Of a stretch of 64,000 nucleotides of DNA, positions 11,806 to 33,906 are shown piece by piece. The notes under the pieces are model-generated. The model made no database searches, was not told the DNA's origin, and was given only the letters and a program-made list of their open reading frames with translations. Location: NCBI GenBank assembly GCA_040954595.2, contig CM082588.2, positions 1,550,001 through 1,614,000 on the forward strand. The letters run 5' to 3'. The stretch is from Balanoglossus misakiensis (taxonomy: Eukaryota; Hemichordata). A program made the translations under genes and the position numbers. The first letter of the stretch is position 1. Each line of letters begins with the position of its first letter.

Positions 11806-14186
11806 CTAACACAACCACTTTTTGTCTTTGGAAAACATTATCTTTCTCATTTGTGCTACGTCTTGCTGTAAGTTAATGCAGAATCTTGAATTCTTTTCAA
11901 TCTCACATTTTTCTTTGACTTCATTTTTCATATCTCGAAATTTTGCCAGATCTTCATCAAAGTTGCCGTCGTACAATGAGATCTTTTCCCACAAAGTCTT
12001 ATTGAAATAGTCATAGAGTTTAATATCATGACGTGCTAGCCTTGTGATTATTGACATCATGTCCGGAGACATAGGGGCTTGGGGAGTTGTGTGAACTTTC
12101 ATCGGATAGTATATGATGTCTGTAAAATCCCAGCACATCAACTTTTTGAGAAGTATTAAAGATTCATCAAAGTACTCCATTATCATAACCAAGTCTATCT
12201 CATCATCCAGTTTCTTTAAATGAAAATCGTTGACAATATTTTCACCAGAATATGGAATACGGAATCGATTGCAAAACCTGTTTTCAGCCGAATCATGCAT
12301 GCCTTGATTCTTTGCATCAATCTCTTTTAAGTATTTAGAGAATGGATTGGAATCGTTTGGAAATTGGATGTGACGATTACGATAATAAAATGAGGACTTC
12401 AAATGTGTGTACGGAGACCGTATGATCGTCACATACTTGGCATTTGGAACAACGGCGTCCATTGCTGGTCGATTATACATGATATGACTTGCTAAGATGT
12501 TATATCCCGGGAAATCACTGCAGTTGTATTTTAACACCACAAGATTTCCATTGTTGTCCTCTCCTATAAATTGACCGAGTTTGGGATCCAGTCCAGCAAC
12601 CAGGTCATTGTTTAAGGCATAATGGTACAATGTACAAGCCACTGTACTTCCCCCAGTTTTTCCAGGTTTTATTAGAACACAGTTCTTCTCAGGCCGGCAC
12701 TTGTCATTGTCTGCACGGGCTGACAGATGTGAATTATTCTTCATCTCTACTGAAAGAGGTGTGTTGTCTGAGAATGGTGTCAGAAAACTATGCGTACCTT
12801 TTCTGTAACAAAAACAAAAATATCACTTAGCTCTGAAATTGTTGAGGATGTGCAATATTGTTATCCACTCATATTTCTCCCCAGAGAGTGTCGAAAATGC
12901 TCTTTGGCAATGGTGATAGTTGCACCATATGGAATTAAGATTATTTTATTTCTCTTAATATGTTAGAGTGGTGAGGGTTGAATGCAGTGAATGTATACCG
13001 ACGCAAGGCTTATACACAAAAGTAATCTGTGATTTCGGCCATCCCAAGCAGAAAGGGGTCTTATGGTCAAAAGTATCCAATCCCTTAAGACCCCAGATTT
13101 CTTTTGTGTATTGCCTTAAGAAAATAATCTCACTTCCATATGGTGCAACTAACACCATTGCCAAAGAGCATTTTCCACACTGACAATGGCGGCAAAAATC
13201 ACATCAAAAGCCAAATATTTTGGCTTTTGATGTGATTAACGTGAGTCGAAAATGTTCTTTGGGTATTGGTGATAGTTGCACCATATGGAAGTGAGATTAT
13301 TTTATTTCTTTTAAAATGTTAGAGTGGTGAGGGTTGAATGCAGCAATTGTATACCAACGCACTTGGCTTATACACAAAAGTAATCTGTGATTTGGCTCAA
13401 TGAAACAAATCTATGGCTGGAAAACTGGAAAAGCTTTAGAGAAGCTTGTAATGTCTGTTTCCCATTTAAATCCGGATGTCATTGTTGCTGCCATTGTCTA
13501 GGAATGACATGTCAAAGTGCCGTGATAGATAATCCGATATAGTATTGATGTGTCGTTACAGACCTGTGTTGTGATATGGTTCGCAGTACGGTACAAATAG
13601 TGTTGAATCAATGGTTTCTTGAGTAATGAAAACAGGATTTTTGTCGTCCGTTATCTTTCATAGGCAGTATGTAACTTGGAGTATGCAAGTCCGAGCACCA
13701 AATGCAACTCAAGTCAGAGTACATCCACTACTCGGAGTGTACAAGTCCGAGTATTCGGACTTGGAAGTCCGACTTGGTCTTTGAACTTGGAGTATGCGCT
13801 TCAAAGTACTCCTACATACCTCATCAATGCCAATATAAATGTGTGTGATGTGTGTTTTGTTAATATCTCTGTTCTCTAAATTTCCCATGAATTCATAGCT
13901 GTGCCCAATATCCATTCATATTATCTAAAGTGTACCGGAGTTATTGTTATTTACAACGAGTCATAATTGTCAGATGAAACATCTTGCTTGTAATATAACA
14001 CAACGAACACCAACAAACACAACACAAATTCAAGTTGATGAATTATAACATTGAGATTCATACTTACAAAACATTGTAGTGGTGTATACGTTTGGAAACA
14101 TCATGATATGATATAAGTATCAATGCCACACATATAGTAGTAGTTGTTGCGAAAAGGGTTTTGTAATGATTGTGACTGAAGTGCAT
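11806..14186 (-). CDS. Galactose-3-O-sulfotransferase-like enzyme, gene 4 (start shifted to second exon)
   Basis: The coding exons are complement of 11806-12802 and 14068-14186, about 371 aa from the Met at 14186. The catalytic exon's acceptor is the pyrimidine-rich one at 12803-12804. It restores phase 1 and adds a stem beginning KGTHSFLTP. The exon has LIKPGKTGGST (5'-PSB), YVTIIRSPYTHLKS (3'-PB), EYFDESLILLKK and KKWLC at the end. The signal anchor (TLFATTTTICVALILISYHD) is in the exon at 14068-14191. In the sister genes the start codon lies one exon further upstream. Here the matching 31-nt exon (14294-14324) reads ACA where gene 5 has ATG, with a stop just before it, so I start at the second codon of the next exon (A at -3). 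The 1.3-kb intron contains foldback repeats. The membrane topology is unaffected. Confidence 0.8.
12888..13400. repeat. Foldback repeat cluster in an intron of gene 4 (three copies, one inverted)
   Basis: A motif containing GATAGTTGCACCATATGGAA occurs in direct orientation at about 12910 and 13270 (similarity spans roughly 150 bp each) and as a reverse complement at about 13120-13190. Copies 1 and 2 can fold into a long hairpin. Copies 1 and 3 share further downstream words such as GTGGTGAGGGTTGAATGCAG. The arrangement resembles a MITE or foldback transposon inserted next to a relative. No transposase is present. Confidence 0.75.
13197..13237. repeat. Perfect 19-bp palindrome (3-bp loop)
   Basis: Arms AATCACATCAAAAGCCAAA and its exact reverse complement are separated by TAT. 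It sits between the inverted and second direct copies of the foldback repeat and could extrude as a strong hairpin in intron RNA or DNA. Confidence 0.9.
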
Positions 14187-14293
14187 ATTACCTTAAAGAA
14201 AAAAGAATTAAATGAAATTTAAAATGCCTATATAAACACGAAGTCAATACTGTGAATGCTACATTATACTTCATAGAAAATACTTTTACTAAC

Positions 14294-14324
14294 CTTCGGA
14301 AAGTGAAGCTGATGAAGTTGCTGT
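14294..14324 (-). pseudogene. Remnant first exon of gene 4 with lost initiator (ACA for ATG)
   Basis: The segment is 31 nt, the same length and phase as exon 1 of gene 5, and is followed by a usable donor (GTTAGT). Read in phase it gives TATSSASLSE plus one base, against MASSFAVCSK plus one base in gene 5, with Ala, Ser and Ala matching in register. The first codon is ACA, and an in-frame TAA lies two codons before it, so translation cannot start here. It may persist as a noncoding leader exon. By-eye nucleotide identity to gene 5 exon 1 is only about half, so the homology claim rests mostly on length, phase and position. Confidence 0.5.
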
Positions 14325-15215
14325 GTGTTATTGCAAAGCAATCACGTTTACAATCAGAAATTGTCGGAATTGATTGCGAAGACTGTTTGACGTCACGTGT
14401 TTGTCACATGATGACGTATTGAGCCATCGGTGTCTAGGGAGGCTTACAGATCGAAGGATGCAACAATTATAAGCAGATTTAAACAGGAATCATAGCCATT
14501 ACAGTGTTGAAGTTAACAGTCACACATTTCACAAGAACACCAAAAGGACGGACACCAAACAGACACACTGCAGAGACAGAATCATCATTTATTTATGGCC
14601 ACTATAATTCAGAAATAATTAGATGTACACTTGTATGAACACCATTTCGATTGAGCAAAATTATTTCCTTATACATGTAGCTGGAACAAATAAGAGTGGT
14701 ATTAAAAAAATAATGTCTGTTCCCATGGTAATTAAAGTCTTTGAATGCCTCTGACATGGCAATCGATGCCTGATGCAGCAGTTCCTGAAATCAGAGATGT
14801 CTAGCGTATAACACATGTGTTTCACTTTTGGGCTTACTGTATCAAGCGGTGAAATTATATTCAGCTTTATAGCATTAATACCTTGGCTTTATCGACTTTG
14901 CTTAATGTGAACCAGGAATCCTGACACTGAATAGTAGGCAACCATTATTTGGGGCTAACCCGGCCTTGTAAATATCAAATTTTAAAAGATTGATGTCACT
15001 TTTCCATTTGTTGCATTGGAAATTGATTAACCTTAAGCACTTTGGATTTTGTAAGAAAAGATTTATTGATCTTCTCTTACCGTGCCCATGCAGACTGACG
15101 CAAAATCGCTCGTAGTAATCGTCGTTAGCATAAAATATGTTAACAATGATGGGATGGACAATCCGACAGATGGATGGTTGATGGGCAGATGGATGGACAG
15201 GCAAAAAAATATCCT
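14325..15215. other. Intergenic spacer between sulfotransferase genes 4 and 5
   Basis: 5' flank of gene 4 and 3' flank of gene 5. A minus-strand open frame at about 14902-15228 overlaps the end of gene 5 in another frame and has no support. No other gene is seen. Confidence 0.55.
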
Positions 15216-17928
15216 CTAACACAGCCACACTTTGTCTTTTGAATACAATAGCGCTTTCATCTTGTGGGCATCTTTCTTTAGGTTAAGACAAAATGTGGAA
15301 TCGTTTTCAAGTTCACATCTTTCTATCACTTGACTTTTCATGTCTCGAAAAGTTGTTAGATCGTCTCCGAAGTTACCATCATACTGTGAGATTTTTTCCC
15401 ATAAAGTCTTGTTGAAATATTCATACACTTTTATATCATAACGAGCGAATTTTCTTATTATTGATAACATTGCAGAAGTAGTTGGAGGTTGAGGCTGTGA
15501 ATGGACTTTCATTGGGTAGTACAATATGTCTTCAAATTCCCAGCACATCAACTTTTTGAGTAATAGTAGAGATTCGTCATAATACTCTGTTATCATCACC
15601 AAGTCTAGTTCTTCATCCAGTTTCTCTAATTCAATGTTGCTAACAGTTTTTTCACCTTTATAGGGAATGCGAAATCTATAACAATATCTATTTCCGTAAA
15701 GGCCTGAGTGAACATTAGTTTTCTGTACCAGCAAATCTGAGAATGGGTTTGAATCCGATGGAAATGTCAGATTACGAGTAGTAAAACGTGAGTAGTAAAA
15801 TGCAGATTTTAAGTGAGTGTATGGTGACCTCATGATAGTCACATACTTTGCATTTGGAATAACCGCATCCATTGCCGGCCGGTTGTAATTTACATGACTT
15901 GCCATTATGTTGTATCCACGGAAACCACTGCAGTTATACTTCGACACGACAAGGTTGCCATCTTCATCCTCTCCTATAAATCCATCAAGCTCCGGTTCTA
16001 TTGCAGTAACAAGATTGTTCTTTAAAGCATATCGATACAATATACAAGATGTTGTGCTGCCTGCTGTCTTTGCCGTTTTAATGAAAACACAGTTCTTTTC
16101 TGGGTGACAAGGTTTACTGTCTGTAACAACTGACACAAATTCAGCATGTGACCTGTTGGTGTTACTCGACTGTCGTGACAGTTTCTTTTGCGGTCTGGTG
16201 TTTAACAGATTTTCGCTGTCTCCTCTGAAAGAAAAAAATGCAGAATTAATAGTGAAACACCTTTTGATCTATATCCGCGGGGACTTACAAGTTTTATTAT
16301 GGGATATGTTTCCGTTGGTACACAGCTGCTCAATTCAATATGTTGATTATGAGTTCTTCACAACACTCTGTGCCCCAAAGTACAGAAAGCTGGCAACCAT
16401 GCATGCATACCACCCAATTTTGCCTACAGCTGAAGTGAGACCATACATTTCAAGTGTCAAGCTGTGCTCGAGGCACTTCACTTGATCGTTAACGGCGCTG
16501 GTCTGATCAGAGAGTTTGTCGATAAAAATGTACTCGTACACATCCATGTAATTATGGTGATAGGCATGCAGTCCTTCCAAATGCTAATCATTGAACATTC
16601 AAATGTAATGATAAATCTGCCACTGCGACCAAATGATTATTTAATATTTTTTACTGTTTTGCAATATTTTGTGGTTACCTATGATCTATTTTTCTTTCAT
16701 GTCAAATATCATGAAAACATTAACCACTCGTCTCCTAGCGACAGACTGAGACATGTGTGTGTGCATAGATTTTAGTGACGGCTGTGAACAGCGCTGTTTT
16801 GTGCATCCTTTCAGTCTGATCTCGTATCAAAGAGCTAGTGTAGAATAAGTCAGACAGAACGTCATATGCTGGACAATGTGACTCCTAAGAAGCTTTGTTT
16901 CCATGGTGAATGTAGTGTATACACAAGTGATAACCATGCACTGCTGCGGGGATATTATCACAATGTGTATCACGCCACCTACTTGGTCGCCGACATTCCA
17001 TAACAACCTGATGTGTCTGTTTCTAGGCAACCAATAACTAGACCATGTGACATGTGGCTTAGTAAGATACTGAGTAATGGCCCTTGTTCAGTAATATAAA
17101 ATTATTTAGAAGTCACCATGATGAAAGATTATTGCAGAGGGCCAATAATATGTTATGTCAATTTATGAAATCCACAGATGGTGCTAACTCGATCACCCTA
17201 GAGATAATGTGACCCCATTCTAATACTTGCCTGATGTTATTTAAAGGAAAACATTCAAACCCAACAACGAGTATTTTGTGGAATGTATAGGTGTTTTATG
17301 ATTATTTAATAAGAACGAAAATAAAATGTGTGATTTTCCAGTGGTACAACTGTCAGTGGCAGACTTGATCCTTGCATAATGGGGGCGCTGTGCTTTAATT
17401 CTCTGCTGTCCCAAAAGGGACGCTATAATAGTATCAACCATCATTTTACCACGTTATTGCGCATGTGTAATGGACTAAAACATCATTTCGCATGATATCA
17501 GACCGGCATTACACATGACGAAAAGTTTGTAGCATAAACATAACTTGAAATAACAATTCTTATCAGTCTTTATACTTACGATTTGGTAATGGAGTGTCTG
17601 TCTTTTGTAGTCGCCTGGTATGATACATGTAACACTATAACACACACAATTGTTATGGCTATGAAACATAACCTGTATCGATGAAGACCACAACATAAAG
17701 TGCCTGAAACATAGAAAGTGTATAGACTTGAAGGTAAATTTCTAATGTTGTCCAAAATTGCATGTAACAGTGCACACTCGGGATGTAGAATGTCATTCTC
17801 CATGTTTCACTAGTTACAGTTAACGATGTACATCTCAATTACTTCAAGCAATCACCAAAGACCAGAATATTAATTGCGAATGAAATATTTTACTGACCTT
17901 TAGAACAAACAGCAAAGGAAGACGCCAT
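15216..17928 (-). CDS. Galactose-3-O-sulfotransferase-like enzyme, gene 5 of the array
   Basis: Three exons, complement of 15216-16224, 17580-17703 and 17898-17928, give about 387 aa. Exon 1 codes MASSFAVCSK plus one base. Exon 2 supplies a basic stub (GLHRYR) and the signal anchor (LCFIAITIVCVIVLHVSY). Exon 3 begins with a 35-40-residue hydrophilic stem rich in Ser, Asn and Arg, then has FIKTAKTAGST (5'-PSB), YVTIMRSPYTHLKS (3'-PB), EYYDESLLLLKK and a KVWLC end. Donors are GTCAGT and GTAAGT, in phases 1 and 2 as in the sister genes. It is closest to gene 3 in the catalytic exon (KTAGSTT, GNRYCYRFRIP). The family predicts transfer of sulfate from PAPS to galactose in the Golgi lumen; the substrate is not known. 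Confidence 0.86.
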
Positions 17929-19393
17929 GTCTCAAAGCAACCTGCCAACACTGCATACAAAAGTAGTTGTACGTAAAAGTTGGCGTAATGCTGTTGTTTT
18001 TTTATCACGTGTCGTAGCTATGTATACACAATTTGCATTGTGGGAGGCTTTCAACATTCAAAATTTATGCTTCGGAATTCGAAACAGAAGCAAGCTTAGG
18101 AGTAGCGATATTAGTATAAGCTGGAGCCAAATGGATGTTTCTGCACAGGAAGGGACAGTTCATGATTATTTTTAAATTTGAAATCATTCCTTTGTAGAGA
18201 ATGTCCATTACTCTCTGTCTAGTGATCAAGGTGTGATGCTGGGTCCACACTTGTAACTGTTTCCATTCATTTCAAAAACACTCAAACACTGAAAAATGAG
18301 CATGTAATGTATGCATGTGACGTCATGTGCTGTCACGTGCTGCTTTCACGAAATTGGAAGTTTATATAAATTACATCGAGTAAAGGAACTGGCAAGTGTT
18401 TCTTTAATGCTTGCCCTTGGTCGTCCTCTTTTTCTTTCAAGTTTCGAGTGTTTATTGTTGCACTGGTACTGTCACAAGGTCAGTGAAATATTTTCAATTT
18501 TGTTTATGTGTGCTTTGGTTATTGTTGTGTTTTCTTATGAACTGTTGACGACATTAGACTAGGGAATGTTTAAAAAGATTTTATGGCTGCATAAATGTCA
18601 ATTGCAAGGCCACAAAATGGTAATTTTTTATCAACTTACAGATCCGTTAATGTGTGTTTAAAGAAAATTGGACACTCTTTGATCCTTGTGCAGCCAGAGT
18701 AACATTCATGCTCTGTCAGAATCCTAAAATATATACACGTAGAAATGACATCAGTTTTTGCTTGATGCCATTATTGATATTAAAACTGCGTGGTAAAGAT
18801 CACTAAATCAAACATAATGACTACACACGAACCATTTCCAAATATGTTGAAAAATAAACCGTAGGATTTTACTTTGACTATATACACACTCATACTGGTA
18901 GTCCGATAAACAAAGCGTTTCAGTGTTTGTTTCCTTCAACTTCAGAAATTACTTGAATGTGCAATGTTTACGCAGCTGTGCGTATGATGACGCCACTCTG
19001 ATATGAAAAAAAATCTTTAAATCTCCAAAAGCCATATTAAATGCCACTTCTGCCCTTTTAAGACATCTGGGACCACATTATTTATTATCTCCCAGGGTGA
19101 TATGCGATAGGTTTAACAAGTTACATAGCTTTTGTACCTTAATAAATACCTGCCGTCAGTTCAGATTAAGCTGTATGGACACATATACCCAGGTTACTCT
19201 AACCTAATGTTTGATCGTACCTTTACTGTTTTAAGCCAATAGATTGCTCCACTAAACAAGTACATGTATATAGAAATGTGTTAGATGAGTCTCCCTCGGA
19301 TGCAGGCCATCTCCACGTATAACGTAACTTTTTCAAGTGGATTTCCTGCCACATTCTTTCATTTGTGATTGTCCATTCCAGGGACATGTAAAT
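17929..19393. other. Divergent intergenic region between sulfotransferase genes 5 (minus) and 6 (plus)
   Basis: About 1.46 kb separates two divergent starts, so promoters for both probably lie here. I see no convincing TATA box or coding sequence. A possible acceptor CCAG at 19378-19381 just before the gene 6 start hints at a noncoding leader exon for gene 6 upstream. Confidence 0.5.
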
Positions 19394-20689
19394 ATGCGCG
19401 GCGAATACAGTCGGCACAGAACGCTTCTCGTAGCCACTACTGCTGTGTGTTTTACAGTAATGCTTGTATCGTATTATTCTGCTTCAACATGTTCTGCACA
19501 ATGGAAACTGTTGTAAGTATCATATTGGGGTAGTTCAGGTTAGGAACAACTGAAATTTGATGCATTTTCATAGGTGCACTGTGCGGGAGGTTGGGTGGTC
19601 GTGAGTAAATCTTGTAGCAGTAGAAACAATTATGAGGAGGGCACACCAAAAACAGTTACTGTAACCGTATATGTCGATCTTTCCAGGAAAAGCAATGATA
19701 AAAATTCATTGGACATGTTTGTGGAAGACCTGAAGACTGATGTATTTTCTAGTGGACAAGAGAGTGCATTAATGTCAACTGTTGACAGCAATGAGTGCAA
19801 ACCAGAGAAGAATTGTGTTTTTATTAAACCAGGCAAAACAGGTGGAAGTACAGTGGCTTGTATCATATACAGATATGCCTTAAAGAATGATCTGATCGCT
19901 GGATTAGATCCAAATCTTGATCAATTTATAGGAGAGGATGACGATGGAAATCTTGTAGTGTTAAAATACAACTGCAGTGATTTCCCGGGATATAACATCT
20001 TAGCAAGTCATATCATGTATAATCGACCAGCAATGGACGCCGTTGTTCCAAATGCCAAGTATCTGACGATCATACGGTCTCCGTACACACATTGGAAATC
20101 CTCATTTTATTATCATAATCGTCGAATAAGATTTCCAAATGATTCCAATCCATTCTCTGAATACTTAAAAGAGATTAATTCAACAAAGCCAGGAGAGTAT
20201 GACGCATGGGAAAATGATTTCTGTTATCGATTCCGCATTCCCTATAGGGGTGAGAAGATTATCAAGAGTAGTTATTTAAAGAAAATAAGTAAGGAGCTAG
20301 ATTTGGTCTTGATATTGGAGTATTTCGACGAGTCTCTGATATTGCTCAAAAAGACGATGTGTTGGGAATTTGAAGACATCATGTATTATCCGATGAAAGT
20401 TCACAACAGACCTCAACCACCGATCACTCCTGATATGATGTCAATTATGACAAGGCTAGCACGTCATGATATCAAACTGTATGAGTATTTTAATAAGACT
20501 CTTTGGGAAAAAATCGCTCTCTATGATGGTAACTTCGAGCAAGATCTCACAACATTTCAGGCAATGAAAACACGAGTGAGGGAAAAATGTGACCTTGAGA
20601 AGAATTCCCGATTTTGTATCAACTTAAAACAGGATGCGGTGGAAATGAGAAGAACGGTGTTTTCCAAAGACAAAAAATGGTTGTGTTAG
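19394..20689 (+). CDS. Galactose-3-O-sulfotransferase-like enzyme, gene 6 (inverted member)
   Basis: Two coding exons, 19394-19512 and 19621-20689, give about 395 aa. Exon 1 starts MRGEYSRHR, a basic cytosolic stub, followed by a signal anchor (TLLVATTAVCFTVMLVSYY), and ends with a GTAAGT donor in phase 2. The acceptor at 19619-19620 (GTAGCAG) restores frame. An earlier AG at 19572-19573 does not, so the open frame from 19574 to 19620 is intron. The luminal part has a long stem, then FIKPGKTGGST (5'-PSB), YLTIIRSPYTHWKS (3'-PB), EYFDESLILLKK and KKWLC. It most resembles gene 4. The separate coding first exon found in genes 1, 2, 3 and 5 is not present here; the start lies within the signal-anchor exon. 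It is transcribed opposite to the rest of the cluster. Confidence 0.86.
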
Positions 20690-21663
20690 GAAGTGATCAA
20701 ACATTGGCAAGTCCTGTGTATAAAAACATGCAAGTCTTGGTTGTATTCCCTTGCTTTCGACGTTTCTTGCTAGATTAAGGTGGGCATAGACAAAACTGCT
20801 TGGGCAAAGCAAAAATGACAGTAGACACCATTACACTCAAGTACTTAATATTTTATTATGTGGTAGAAATTATTGCACGTTTCCCAATGAATAGAAATTG
20901 TTATTACAGTAAGAACTTATTGCACTTTTTCATCTTTTGACAAATAGTTTTACAAGCCATGTACTGATGTATTGCAATTCTTAAAACCCTGATTATGTGC
21001 GTACGGATATGTAGAAAATTTAAATTGAGGATATAAAACATACATACCATCTCTTATGTTCAAAAGTAAGCTTTGTAAGGAGTAATTTACATAATTATGT
21101 GTATTTAAATATAAATTCCACTAAAACAAATCAGCAGTCCCTGAGAAAACCAAGCATCATGTTTTGATGTTTTGGCTGACATACAATGGCATATGGTTCG
21201 CTGTGTACATGCGCCACTGTAAAATTAAGTTTATGTCATTCAGGTGTTATTTTTTCACCGTATGAGACAAGGATGATCATTGAACATACTGCAAACAGCA
21301 ATACTTTGTGAACACATTTCGGTAAACAGATTAGTCTACTGGGATAATGATAATAAAAACAAAGTGATAACACGTGTCTGTGGAATAAAGCTGAAGAAAA
21401 CAAAATATACAGAAATTAGTTGAAATATACACAATAGTTGATTCTTTTAAGATCAACCAGACAATATGTTTCTACAGTGCAGCACTCATAACAAAAAAAG
21501 CTATCATGTGCATTTAAAACGCTTTGGTACAATGATTAGTGTTTAGCTGATGCTTGTACCATCTGATATGTTGGCAATTGGCCGATCCAATTTTGTATTG
21601 TCCAATGAGAATACTGGAGGTATATTTATAAAGTTTCTGTGCCACTTGTTCATTCGCTGCTAA
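20690..21663. other. Convergent intergenic region
   Basis: The 3' ends of sulfotransferase gene 6 (plus) and the receptor guanylyl cyclase (minus) face each other across about 970 bp. The sequence is AT-rich, and I see no gene. Confidence 0.55.

Positions 21664-33906
<12,243 letters not shown>

Noticed and set aside
12745-12802. Gene 4 catalytic exon starting at the Met at 12744
   Set aside because: That would lack a signal anchor. Extending to the acceptor at 12803-12804 gives the right phase and a stem, joining to an anchor exon.
14902-15228. 108-codon minus-strand frame at the 3' end of gene 5
   Set aside because: Overlaps the end of gene 5 in another frame and the 3' flank, and has no domain.
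19574-19620. N-terminal extension of sulfotransferase gene 6 from an upstream GTG
   Set aside because: This stretch lies between a clear GTAAGT donor at 19513 and an acceptor at 19619-19620 that restores frame with a signal-anchor exon, so it is intron.
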